From: Mariniphaga sp963747515
Lineage (GTDB): Bacteria > Bacteroidota > Bacteroidia > Bacteroidales > Prolixibacteraceae
Length of the DNA: 64,000 nt
Assembly (NCBI GenBank): GCA_963747515.1
Contig: CAVVFN010000007.1
Span: 186,001-250,000 of the forward strand
Direction of reading: 5' to 3'
This document shows positions 1-8,568 of the stretch, piece after piece. Under the pieces are notes generated by a model, which saw only the letters and a program-made list of their open reading frames with translations, made no database searches and was not told the origin of the DNA. The position numbers and the translations under genes are program-made. Numbering within the stretch: the stretch's first letter is position 1; every line of letters starts with the position of its first letter.

Positions 1-1
1 A

Positions 2-526
2 TTAATAAAAGAATTTGAAAAAGATACCCAGCGCCTTGAGAAGATTACCGAACGGTTCTCCAAAATTGGATCAAAACCTGAACTGGTACCTACCAATGTT
101 GCAGAGGTATTGGTTTCTACTGTCAGCTATCTTAAAACCCGTTCATCGGAAAGAGTGAAATTTGAATTGGTTTTAGGTGAAGAAGACCTGCCGCTGATTC
201 CGCTTAATGCTGCCCTTTTTTCGTGGGTGATAGAAAACCTCTGCAAAAATGCTATCGATGCAATGGATAATGCCGGTATAATAACGATAAGTGCACAGGA
301 AAAAGAAAGTGAGGTGGTAATCGACGTTAAAGATACCGGTAAAGGGGTAGTCAAATCAAATTTTAAAACCATTTTCCAGCCTGGGTTTTCAACAAAGAAA
401 CGGGGGTGGGGGCTGGGCCTGTCACTGGCAAAACGTATTATTGAAAATTATCATAAGGGAAAGATTTTTATAAGATGGTCTGAAGCAGGAAAAGGTACTA
501 TTTTCAGGATAGTTCTGCAAAAATAG
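2..526 (+). CDS. Sensor histidine kinase, C-terminal part (5' truncated by window edge)
   Basis: The reading frame is open from base 2, so the N-terminus lies outside the window; an internal TTG at 110 is not the real start. The visible part begins with the last helix of a dimerisation domain and continues into a complete HATPase_c ATP-binding domain. The N box (ENLCKNAIDAM), G1 box (DTGKGV), F box (IFQPGFSTK) and G2 box (GWGLGLSLAKRI) are all intact and in the usual order, so the kinase core should bind ATP. The phosphoacceptor His is not in view. The protein ends right after the ATPase domain with no receiver attached. No response regulator gene follows; the next gene, a GH3 protein, starts 261 bp later. 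Input signal and partner cannot be told from this fragment. Confidence 0.93.
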   Translation, partial: LIKEFEKDTQRLEKITERFSKIGSKPELVPTNVAEVLVSTVSYLKTRSSERVKFELVLGEEDLPLIPLNAALFSWVIENLCKNAIDAMDNAGIITISAQEKESEVVIDVKDTGKGVVKSNFKTIFQPGFSTKKRGWGLGLSLAKRIIENYHKGKIFIRWSEAGKGTIFRIVLQK

Positions 527-786
527 AATTGCAGCCTTTATCCGGGAAACAGTGTAGTTTCAAAATCTTTGCCGGTATCTTCCTGCTGCTTTTATTTCAT
601 TCCGGAGTTGCTTTTGTACCGATGGTTTCTGTTGCACAAAAATTCAGTATCTTTGCCTTGTCCGGAAAGGTGATCCTTTCTGGATTTTTAAACCCGTACA
701 TCTCTGGCTTTTAGTAAACGCTTACCTTATGATGAGTTGGTTTTAAAAAGAAATGATTTACGTACAGATAATAATTTGACTGAACT

Positions 787-2301
787 ATGCCACTTCTCAA
801 TTCCGTAATAAAATGGATAAATCAAAAGCGTAATTACCAGATACAGCTTTACAGTGAGCACCCTTTTAATATACAGATGGAATCACTGCATTATTTACTG
901 AGAAAAGCTCAGAATACGTGGTGGGGCAAAAAAAATAAGTACAGTGAGATACATACACTGGAAGCATTTAAAAAATCCATCCCCTTGCAAAATTACGACG
1001 ATATAAAACCATATGTTGATCGTTTGCGCGAAGGTGAAGTTGATTTGCTCTGGCCGGGTGAGGTGAAATGGTTTGCAAAATCGTCGGGTACAACAAGCGA
1101 TAAAAGCAAGTTTATTCCAGTCACCAAAGATGCCCTGGAAGATTGTCACCTGCGTGGTCCCAGGGATGTTTTTGCCATTTATATAAAAAATTATCCCGAT
1201 ACCAAGGTACTGAAAGGAAAATCGCTTACCCTTGGTGGGAGCCATCAAATCAATAATTTTAGCAACAATTCATACTATGGGGATCTTTCAGCTATTTTAA
1301 TTGAAAATGTACCTTTCTGGACCGATTTTATCCGCATTCCACCGGCTGAAATAGCACTGATTGAAGAGTTTGAAGAAAAAATTGAACAAATAATTGATGT
1401 TTCTCTCGATCAGAATGTAACATCTCTGGCTGGTGTGCCATCATGGTACCTTGTATTGCTGAAACGAATACTCGGGAAAACCGGGAAATCAAACATACTG
1501 GAGATATGGCCCAATCTGGAAGTGTTTATACATGGGGGAGTGAATTTCGAACCCTACAGAGATCAATACAGGAAATTTGTTCCTTCCGAAACTATGCATT
1601 ACATGGAAACCTATAATGCGTCGGAAGGTTTTTTTGCCATTCAGGATGATCCTTCCCGTTCCGATATGCTGTTAATGCTTGACTATGGAGTATACTATGA
1701 GTTTATTCCAATGGATGAATTTGGCAAGGATGACCCCACGGTGCTTTCTCTTAATGAAGTAGAACTCTATAAAAATTACGCTCTGGTCATATCCACCAAT
1801 GCAGGTTTATGGCGTTATTTGATAGGTGATACCATTCAATTCACCTGCAATAAACCTTTCCGGTTAAAAATTACCGGAAGGACAAAACATTTTATAAATG
1901 CATTTGGGGAGGAGGTAATCATCGACAATGCAGAAAATGCCCTCAGGATAGCCTGCAGGGAAACAGGCGCTGTTATTAATGAATATACTGCAGGTCCGGT
2001 GTTTATGACAGATAAAGGTAAAGGTGCTCACCAATGGATCATTGAATTTGATAAAAAACCGGCAGACGAAAATCAGTTTGCCGCCATTCTCGACAAAAGC
2101 CTGCAGGAGTTGAATTCCGATTATGAAGCCAAAAGGTATAAAAACCTTACCCTCGAGCAACTTCACCTCGTTGTGGCACCCAATGGTACATTTTACCAAT
2201 GGATGAAAAACAGAGGCAAAATCGGGGGTCAGAATAAAATACCACGCTTATCAAATGATCGGAAATACCTTGATGAACTCCTGAATCTTATCCGAAAATA
2301 G
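787..2301 (+). CDS. GH3 family acyl-adenylate/amide synthetase-like protein
   Basis: The 504-residue protein matches the bacterial branch of the GH3 (auxin-responsive promoter) family, part of the ANL adenylating superfamily. Plant members join amino acids to acyl acids such as auxin or jasmonate; substrates of the bacterial members are generally not known. The ATP/phosphate-binding loop reads AKSSGTTSDKSKFIPVT near residues 97-113. The YNASEGFFAIQDD motif lies in the middle, and GRTKHFINAFGEEV near residue 364 marks the hinge to the C-terminal domain. Length is normal for the family. There is no signal peptide, so it is probably cytoplasmic. The deoxynucleoside kinase gene follows after 38 bp on the same strand and may be cotranscribed. 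Assignment to the family is firm; the reaction is not established. Confidence 0.93.
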   Translation: MPLLNSVIKWINQKRNYQIQLYSEHPFNIQMESLHYLLRKAQNTWWGKKNKYSEIHTLEAFKKSIPLQNYDDIKPYVDRLREGEVDLLWPGEVKWFAKSSGTTSDKSKFIPVTKDALEDCHLRGPRDVFAIYIKNYPDTKVLKGKSLTLGGSHQINNFSNNSYYGDLSAILIENVPFWTDFIRIPPAEIALIEEFEEKIEQIIDVSLDQNVTSLAGVPSWYLVLLKRILGKTGKSNILEIWPNLEVFIHGGVNFEPYRDQYRKFVPSETMHYMETYNASEGFFAIQDDPSRSDMLLMLDYGVYYEFIPMDEFGKDDPTVLSLNEVELYKNYALVISTNAGLWRYLIGDTIQFTCNKPFRLKITGRTKHFINAFGEEVIIDNAENALRIACRETGAVINEYTAGPVFMTDKGKGAHQWIIEFDKKPADENQFAAILDKSLQELNSDYEAKRYKNLTLEQLHLVVAPNGTFYQWMKNRGKIGGQNKIPRLSNDRKYLDELLNLIRK

Positions 2302-2339
2302 TTTTAATTTCGTATTTTCGAAAATTTATCATCAACATT

Positions 2340-2954
2340 ATGCATATAGCTGTAGCAGGAAATATTGGCGCGGGAAAAACTACACTTGCCGGATTGCTGG
2401 CTAAACATTACAAATGGATGCCACATTACGAAGATGTAGATGAAAATCAATATCTCAACGATTTCTATAACGATATGCAGCGATGGGCATTTAATCTTCA
2501 GATTTACTTTCTCAATTCCCGCTTTAAGCAGATTATTGATATCCGGAAATCTGGAAAAACCGTTATCCAGGACAGAACCATATATGAAGATGCGGAAATA
2601 TTTGCTCCCAACCTTCACAGCATGGGGTTAATGAGTACACGCGATTTTAAAAACTACAAATCGTTATTCGATTTGATGATTAGCCTTATTCAGCCTCCCG
2701 ACCTGCTTATATACCTCAGGGCATCGGTTCCTACCCTTGTTAATCAGATTCAAAAGCGTGGCCGGGAATATGAAAATTCCATTCGTCTCGATTATCTCAA
2801 GCAGTTAAATGAACGCTATGAACATTGGATTTCGGGCTATAAAATGGGTAAACTTTTAATCATTAACGTTGATAATCTTGATTTTACCCTTAATCCGGAA
2901 GATTTAAGCTCAATTATTGACAAAATAGATGCCCAGATTCATGGATTGTTTTAA
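2340..2954 (+). CDS. Deoxynucleoside kinase (dCK/dGK family)
   Basis: This 204-residue kinase phosphorylates deoxyribonucleosides for nucleotide salvage, judging by family. Walker A is GNIGAGKTT at residues 7-15. The family-specific DRTIYEDAEIF motif starts at D78. The lid region has the arginine-rich QKRGREYE segment. Length (about 200 residues) is typical for the bacterial dNK family. The ATG at 2340 gives a protein that begins immediately at the P-loop strand, as expected. The gene follows the GH3 gene closely and is convergent with the PfkB kinase, the two coding regions overlapping by 4 bp. Specificity among dA, dG and dC cannot be read from the sequence. Confidence 0.93.
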   Translation: MHIAVAGNIGAGKTTLAGLLAKHYKWMPHYEDVDENQYLNDFYNDMQRWAFNLQIYFLNSRFKQIIDIRKSGKTVIQDRTIYEDAEIFAPNLHSMGLMSTRDFKNYKSLFDLMISLIQPPDLLIYLRASVPTLVNQIQKRGREYENSIRLDYLKQLNERYEHWISGYKMGKLLIINVDNLDFTLNPEDLSSIIDKIDAQIHGLF

Positions 2955-3946
2955 TCCATTCCGTTAACGGATTTTATGATTTCAGGCCAGAATGCATCGG
3001 GAATTTTAGCTCCCATCACTTCTACTACCTTTCCTGAAATGAGTGCGGCTATTTTACCGCATTTTTCAAGGCTGTAACCCTTTGTTAATCCATACAAAAA
3101 TCCGGCAGCATATGTATCGCCGGCTCCTGTTGTATCAATGGCTTTTGCCGGCACAATGCCTACTTTTACTTTTTCACCGGCCTTCTGAATAAGCGAACCC
3201 GACCTGCCAGTTTTTACAACAGCAATTTCACAAACTGACGCTATCTCCGTTAAGGCATCTTCGGGTTGTTTGCCTGTAAAGGAAAAAGCTTCCTCTTCGT
3301 TGGCAAAGACAATATCTACTTTTTCTTTAACCAGCTTTTTCAAAAACTCCAGGTTGGCCTCCACTACATTATAACTTGATAAATCAAGGGCAATTTTAAG
3401 ATTTTCTTTTCGTGCCAGGTCTATGGCTTTTTTTATCAGCTGATGATCCTGCACCAGGTACCCTTCAATAAACAGGATTGAGAAGCCTTTAAACATCTCC
3501 GACTTTATCTCACCTGGCTTCAGGCTTGCTGCTGCTCCCAAATAGGTGGCCATTGTTCTTTCGGAATCCGGGCTTACCAGGGCCATTACCCTGCCGGTAT
3601 CTTTTTTGCTCAGCAGCAGATGTGTTTTTATATTCTTAACTATAAATTCTTTCCTGAAGCCTGACCCTAAAATGTCATCCCCGACTTTTCCAATGTATCC
3701 GCAGGAAGCGCCCAGGGCCGATAGAGCATGTATTGTATTTGCTGCAGAGCCACCTGTGGAAATTTCGCGCTTGTTGTTTCGTGTGGTTTCAAAAATTTTT
3801 TTTGATAATTCTTCATCCACCAGAGTCATACTTCCCCGCCTTAATCCAAATTGTTCGAGCAGTGAATCATCTTCGAGTACATTAATTACATCAACAAGGG
3901 CATTGCCAATACCTATAATTGCTTGATCTTTAATGGCGTTTCTCAT
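2951..3946 (-). CDS. PfkB-family sugar/nucleoside kinase, adenosine kinase type
   Basis: The 331-residue protein has both PfkB signatures: an N-terminal glycine-rich segment (GGSAANTIHALSALG) and the C-terminal IDTTGAGDTYAAGF near residues 270-283, where the GAGD Asp is the catalytic base. The opening (IIGIGNALVDVI) and the GGSAANT stretch resemble adenosine kinases of Bacteroidota more than ribokinases or fructokinases. The likely reaction is ATP plus adenosine to AMP in purine salvage, which suits the neighbouring deoxynucleoside kinase. No signal peptide; cytoplasmic. It is read toward the dNK gene and overlaps its stop by 4 bp. Ribokinase-like specificity is the main alternative. Confidence 0.88.
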   Translation of the reverse strand: MRNAIKDQAIIGIGNALVDVINVLEDDSLLEQFGLRRGSMTLVDEELSKKIFETTRNNKREISTGGSAANTIHALSALGASCGYIGKVGDDILGSGFRKEFIVKNIKTHLLLSKKDTGRVMALVSPDSERTMATYLGAAASLKPGEIKSEMFKGFSILFIEGYLVQDHQLIKKAIDLARKENLKIALDLSSYNVVEANLEFLKKLVKEKVDIVFANEEEAFSFTGKQPEDALTEIASVCEIAVVKTGRSGSLIQKAGEKVKVGIVPAKAIDTTGAGDTYAAGFLYGLTKGYSLEKCGKIAALISGKVVEVMGAKIPDAFWPEIIKSVNGMD

Positions 3947-4726
3947 AATTGTTCGTTCTCAATTTTTAATTATTGATATTTTTTAAGTTCCAATACCCAT
4001 CATCGCCTTCAGGTTTTTTTTTAAATTTTCTTCAGGTTTATTCTTTTATTGTTAAAACGATAATTTACAATAAACGATGAGCTAAACCGGTTTCATAGAA
4101 TCAAAAATAGGATGAAAAGCAGAATTATTTTCTAAAATAAAAAAAAAGTGAAAACATACATCCGAAATTTAACACATACATGCTGGGTTTGATCTTGTTC
4201 TTACCTGATCCGGATTTAATTTAACCCAAATTCAATAACAACTCAATGTAAATTCGTAAAATATTGAATTTACATTGAATTTACATTGAGTTAAAATTGA
4301 GTTTATATTGAATTTAATATGGACCAGGTATAGAGAAGGCCTGTTGCATGGGTTCTTCCTATAGAAGAAGCATCTATTTTCAAGGATATTAAATTTTTTT
4401 TTCTTTCTCATTCTCGTTTTTCCGGCTATTTTAAAATATTTTTTTAAATAGTTGTTGAAATATTAAACACTGTATATATAATAAACAACCCTGATAAACA
4501 ACTATAAAACAAACCTTTAGATGTTATATTTTCTTTAGCTGTAAAGAAACTCAACAATATTATCTGTTGGGATTTTTATCACTATGCTGCATAAATAATT
4601 GAAATTCAGTATTTTATAATCAAATATAATGTTGGCATCCTATTTGGATTATAAATACGACATGACATTAAAATGCTATATATCAATACAATGCTAATTT
4701 CAATAAAAACAATTAATAACAAAAAC
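3947..4726. other. Long AT-rich divergent intergenic region
   Basis: About 780 bp separate the divergent PfkB-kinase and redox-module genes. I see no convincing gene. It holds a degenerate 11-bp-period tandem array (4220-4318) and long A/T runs. Promoters for both flanking units should lie here, but I could not pick a clear TAnnTTTG element for the redox operon. Confidence 0.6.
4220..4318. repeat. Degenerate tandem array with 11-bp period
   Basis: From 4264 the sequence runs TTGAATTTACA, TTGAATTTACA, TTGAGTTAAAA, TTGAGTTTATA, TTGAATTTAAT, each exactly 11 bp. Weaker copies extend upstream (TTCGTAAAATA, CTCAATGTAAA, TTCAATAACAA and probably TTTAACCCAAA), giving about nine units. The repeat is non-coding and lies 409 bp before the redox operon start. 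An array with the same period but another unit lies at 32330-32450. Confidence 0.75.
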
Positions 4727-6397
4727 ATGAGAAGCTTAATATTAATTTTACTTTCTGGATTTTGTTTACTTTTTACCAACACCGGTTATTCTGGTGAAGT
4801 CAACAATGATCAGGCAGGGCAGCAGTCTGGATTGAGTCAGATTCAAGTTATAAGTTCGCCAGAAGTGGCTGAGCTTGCTTCAGCCCTGGTTTCGAGGTAC
4901 AATCAAACCCAACCCGTGCATACACTTGCTGTTAGCATTCGTGCTGAAGAGGTAACAGGAGGAAACCTGCATTTTTTCACCAGCAACGACCTTATTTTCG
5001 GGAATATGGATTTGTCGGAAAAAATAATGATCGGACATGAAATAATTGTACCGGTAATGAATGTAAGGAATCCTCTGGTAGAGGAAATTTACAGGCGAGG
5101 TTTGACGGGTAAAGATTTTTCCCGAATTCTTTCTGTTAATCCCGGTTGGAGCAGTATAAAATCCGGTGCAGGCAATATCCCTCTGCATGTTTATGTTGCA
5201 GAAAATAATGGCCTGATTTCAAAACTGGCCAGCTTCTGCGAAATGGATCAATCTATTATTGCTGCCCAAAAAGTATCATCACCCGATGAGCTTTTATCCA
5301 TTGTAAGGAAGGATATTTATGCTGTTGGCTTTTGCAATCTGACGGATGCATTAAATGCTGAAAAAACGGGTTTTTCAGAACAAATTTCCATTGTTCCCAT
5401 TGATAAGAATCAAAACGGGCGGCTTGACGGATTTGAAAACATTTATTCATCTCCTGATGAATTTACCCATGGAGTTTGGATTGGGAAGTATCCAAGAAAA
5501 TTGTGCAGTGAAATTTACGCAGCCTCTGCAACATCAAATTTTGATGAAGCTTCTGCCGCTTTCCTGAACTGGGTGATTACTGACGGACAGAAAAATCTGC
5601 CGGCATTAGGTTTCAACCATCTGTTAACACGTGAAAAAACAGCAGGAATGCTTGCACTAATGCCTGATTTTCCCTCCGGAAGTATTGAATCGGTTCCTCA
5701 AAGAAGCAATGTCTGGGTAATAATTTTAAGTGCAGCAGCATTTGTTTTTCTTGTTGTTGCTGTTGTAAGGGCAAGCCTAAAACGAAAGACGGGCATTAGG
5801 AGTGAAGATATTGAGGTAACACCTGCATTGAATGCCGATTCCATTTTGGCACCAGCCGGATTGTTTTACGATAAAACACATACCTGGGCCTTTATCGAAC
5901 AGAATGGGCTGGTAAAGATAGGAATCGATGACTTTCTGCAGCATGTAACCGGCCCTGTTTCGCAGATAAAAATGAAGGCCTCGGGAGAAAAGGTCAGAAA
6001 GGGAGAAAAAATCCTGACCCTAATTCAGGAAGGTAAACAATTGGATATTTCTTCTCCTGTAACAGGCTATATAAAAACACAGAACCGATCGCTTTTAAAT
6101 AATCCTTCTCAAATTAACATCGATCCATACCTCTCCGGATGGGTTTACCAGATAGAACCTGCAAACTGGCTGAGAGAAACCCGATTTATGTTTATGGCCG
6201 ACAAGTTCAAAGAATGGATTGAGGATGAATTCATTCGGCTTAAAGATTTTCTGGCAGCTTCTGCAAATTCAAATGCTGTGGTTTATAATCATATTGTTCT
6301 GCAGGATGGGGGAGAGCTTACAGACAATGTATTAGCCAATCTTGAACCTGAAATCTGGGAAGATTTTCAAACACAGTTTATTGATGAATCGCGTTAG
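4727..6397 (+). CDS. Membrane protein: periplasmic binding-protein-like domain fused to a GcvH-like domain
   Basis: From ATG 4727 the protein is 556 residues. In-frame ATGs exist upstream (4673, 4691), but only 4727 places a clean signal peptide (MRSLILILLSGFCLLF) at the N-terminus. Residues about 30-320 resemble phosphate-type periplasmic substrate-binding proteins. One membrane helix follows at about 329-350, then basic residues, so the C-terminus should be cytoplasmic. The C-terminal part (about 378-490) resembles glycine-cleavage H protein: DKTHTWAFIEQNG, then GIDDFLQHVTGPV, then GKQLDISSPVTG with K437 near the place of the lipoyl lysine. It ends with an extension (RLKDFLAAS, QDGGEL, W-FQ) shared with the protein at 8569-9279. 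It is the first gene of a four-gene set. The function is unknown; a sensor or scaffold of a redox complex is inference. Confidence 0.8.
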   Translation: MRSLILILLSGFCLLFTNTGYSGEVNNDQAGQQSGLSQIQVISSPEVAELASALVSRYNQTQPVHTLAVSIRAEEVTGGNLHFFTSNDLIFGNMDLSEKIMIGHEIIVPVMNVRNPLVEEIYRRGLTGKDFSRILSVNPGWSSIKSGAGNIPLHVYVAENNGLISKLASFCEMDQSIIAAQKVSSPDELLSIVRKDIYAVGFCNLTDALNAEKTGFSEQISIVPIDKNQNGRLDGFENIYSSPDEFTHGVWIGKYPRKLCSEIYAASATSNFDEASAAFLNWVITDGQKNLPALGFNHLLTREKTAGMLALMPDFPSGSIESVPQRSNVWVIILSAAAFVFLVVAVVRASLKRKTGIRSEDIEVTPALNADSILAPAGLFYDKTHTWAFIEQNGLVKIGIDDFLQHVTGPVSQIKMKASGEKVRKGEKILTLIQEGKQLDISSPVTGYIKTQNRSLLNNPSQINIDPYLSGWVYQIEPANWLRETRFMFMADKFKEWIEDEFIRLKDFLAASANSNAVVYNHIVLQDGGELTDNVLANLEPEIWEDFQTQFIDESR

Positions 6398-6442
6398 CGA
6401 ATAAAATTTAAATTAACAAATATATCATTAACAGAATAAATT

Positions 6443-7303
6443 ATGAACATCGATCGACGAAAGTTTTTTAAAGCCGTTGGTATAACCGGAATGACGGTTA
6501 TCGGGTTCAATTCTTCAGCGGCTCCGGATTCGACAGATGAAGATACTGAATTTCATGGAATTTTGTATGATTCCAGTATCTGTATTGGATGTCAGGCTTG
6601 TGAAAAGGCTTGTGCAAAAGCACATGATTTACCTGAACCGGAGGATAAACCTGAAGCAGGTGTACTGCGAAAAACAAGTGAAGTACAAAGGTGCGTTATC
6701 AACAGCTACGAAACCTCCCAGGGAGAGGTTTATGTCAGAAACCAGTGCATGCACTGCAATGAACCGGCATGTGCTTCAGCATGTCTGACGCAGGCAATGT
6801 ATAAAACAAAGGAAGGTCCGGTTATCTGGAGGGAAGATAAGTGCATGGGGTGCCGGTATTGTATGATTTCATGCCCGTTTGATGTGCCGAAATTTGATTT
6901 TAACAGCACCAATCCCAAAATTCAAAAGTGCGATATGTGTTATGATCGCATAAAGAACGGGGAAATTCCCGTTTGTGTGGAAACTTGTGGCGATGCCCTG
7001 TTTTTTGGAACCCGGCGCGAACTGATAGCAGAAGCACGCAAGCGTATTGCCGAATGGCCTGAAATGTACGTTGATAAGATCTATGGTGAAGCTGTTGCCG
7101 GTGGAACCGGTTATTTATATCTGGCACCGGTACCTCATAACGAGCTGGGATTTAACATGCAACTTCAGAATTCATCTTATCCGGCTTTAACCAAGGGTTT
7201 TCTTTACAGTGTGCCTTCAGTATTTGTTCTTGTGCCTACTTTACTTTTAGGTATCCATGAAGCTACAAAATCAAAACAAAATAAAAACGAAAATTATGAC
7301 TAG
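6443..7303 (+). CDS. Tat-exported 4Fe-4S ferredoxin subunit, HybA/HmcB-like
   Basis: The 286-residue protein starts with a Tat signal (RRKFFKAVGITG), so it is folded before export and should sit on the periplasmic face. Sixteen cysteines form four clusters: C47/C50/C53/C57, C102/C105/C110/C114, C134/C137/C140/C144 and C163/C166/C178/C182. This is the four-cubane layout of HybA, DmsB-like and HmcB electron-transfer subunits. A C-terminal hydrophobic helix (about 249-272) probably anchors it in the membrane, as in HybA. The role is to pass electrons between a quinone-reactive NrfD-type membrane protein and a periplasmic partner. It overlaps the next gene by 8 bp, which argues for coupled translation. 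No hydrogenase or molybdoenzyme gene accompanies it. Confidence 0.9.
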   Translation: MNIDRRKFFKAVGITGMTVIGFNSSAAPDSTDEDTEFHGILYDSSICIGCQACEKACAKAHDLPEPEDKPEAGVLRKTSEVQRCVINSYETSQGEVYVRNQCMHCNEPACASACLTQAMYKTKEGPVIWREDKCMGCRYCMISCPFDVPKFDFNSTNPKIQKCDMCYDRIKNGEIPVCVETCGDALFFGTRRELIAEARKRIAEWPEMYVDKIYGEAVAGGTGYLYLAPVPHNELGFNMQLQNSSYPALTKGFLYSVPSVFVLVPTLLLGIHEATKSKQNKNENYD

Positions 7304-8522
7304 TCCTGCATATCCGGTAACAAACAAAAAACAGTCCCCCTCTCCGTGGCGGTTTATAATCAGCGAGTTAAAACCCAGGGGTAAATGGTTGACTCCGTTT
7401 AATATAATTTCCATCCCAATCATTCTGGCAGGGCTGGTACTTATCGTAATTCGTTTTACCAAAGGGTTAGGGGCAGTTTCCAATGTTTCGCAGGAAGTTC
7501 CCTGGGGGTTGTGGAAAGGTTTTAATGTGGTAACAGGCGTTGCCTTTGCCGGAGGTGCGTATGTTTTAACCTTTATTGTGTATATTTTAAAGGTGAATAA
7601 ATACCATTCTCTGGTAAGGGTTACGGTGTTAAATGGTTTTCTGGCCTATCTTTTTTATGCCGGTGCCCTGGTGCTCGATTTAGGAAAGCCATGGAATATA
7701 TTTAATCCGCTTATTGGTAACAGTTTCGGAGTCAGTTCTGTATTATTTCTTGTAGCCTGGCATTTTGTATTGTATATCCTGGCACAGTTAATTGAATTTT
7801 CACCTGCTGTTGCCGAATGGCTTGGCACCAAAAGAGCCCATAAGATTTTATCGGGAATGACAATCGGCGCTGTCATTTTTGGAATTACCCTTTCCACATT
7901 GCATCAGTCGGGACTGGGGGCATTGTTTCTGATGGCTAAAGAAAAAATTCATCCACTTTGGTATTCCGAGTTTATTCCGCTTCTTTTCCTGATATCCAGC
8001 GTTTTTGCAGGACTCTCCATGGTGATTTTTGAAGGTTCCATCAGCCAGAAGGTTTTTTCGAATCAGCTGAATGATAAAAGACGAAAAGAAAGGAACAGTA
8101 TTGTTCACAGCCTTTCCCGAATTTGCGCTTTTGCCATGTTTGCCTACTTTTTTATGCATGTTTTGGTTTTGGTGCACGGGCAACATTACGATTTATTAAA
8201 TACACCAATGGGCTATTGGTATTTACTTGAGATACTGGGATTCGTTTTGGTTCCTATGTTACTCTTTTTCTACAGTTACCGAACAGTTAATATTCTGATA
8301 ACAAAAGTTGCAGCAATAATGACCATTCTGGGAATCATACTCAACCGGCTGAATGTTTCCATTATCGCTTTCCGGTGGGATGCTGCCACTCATTACGTTC
8401 CTTCATGGATGGAAATTGTGGTAAGTATTTCCATCATTTTAATACAAATCTGGATTTTCAGATGGGTAATCAACCGCATGCCGGTGCTTCGCGATTCTCC
8501 TGCATGGGCAAAACATCAATAA
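7296..8522 (+). CDS. NrfD/PsrC/HybB-family quinone-interacting membrane subunit
   Basis: From ATG 7296 the protein is 408 residues; the upstream ATG at 7257 would overlap the ferredoxin gene by 47 bp and is less likely. Roughly ten hydrophobic helices are visible. The PWGLWKGFNVVTGVAFAGGAY segment in the first helices is characteristic of HybB-like NrfD proteins. Such proteins oxidise or reduce menaquinone and exchange electrons with an attached ferredoxin subunit, here the product of 6443-7303. Length fits the HybB branch rather than the shorter NrfD. It lies third in the four-gene set, 46 bp before the second GcvH-like gene. Which enzyme the module serves cannot be told from the window. Confidence 0.9.
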   Translation: MTSPAYPVTNKKQSPSPWRFIISELKPRGKWLTPFNIISIPIILAGLVLIVIRFTKGLGAVSNVSQEVPWGLWKGFNVVTGVAFAGGAYVLTFIVYILKVNKYHSLVRVTVLNGFLAYLFYAGALVLDLGKPWNIFNPLIGNSFGVSSVLFLVAWHFVLYILAQLIEFSPAVAEWLGTKRAHKILSGMTIGAVIFGITLSTLHQSGLGALFLMAKEKIHPLWYSEFIPLLFLISSVFAGLSMVIFEGSISQKVFSNQLNDKRRKERNSIVHSLSRICAFAMFAYFFMHVLVLVHGQHYDLLNTPMGYWYLLEILGFVLVPMLLFFYSYRTVNILITKVAAIMTILGIILNRLNVSIIAFRWDAATHYVPSWMEIVVSISIILIQIWIFRWVINRMPVLRDSPAWAKHQ

Positions 8523-8568
8523 TAAATAACCAATTGCCGTAATCAACGGCAATTAAAAAGATACAGTT

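Noticed and set aside
529..714. 61-codon plus-strand frame after the histidine kinase with a hydrophobic segment
   Set aside because: It starts at TTG three bases after the kinase stop, has no domain and ends without a conserved pattern; the hydrophobic run looks accidental.
751..765. 15-bp identity AAATGATTTACGTAC also found at 52874-52888
   Set aside because: A few identical 15-mers are expected by chance in 64 kb of AT-rich DNA; the two sites have no other shared context.
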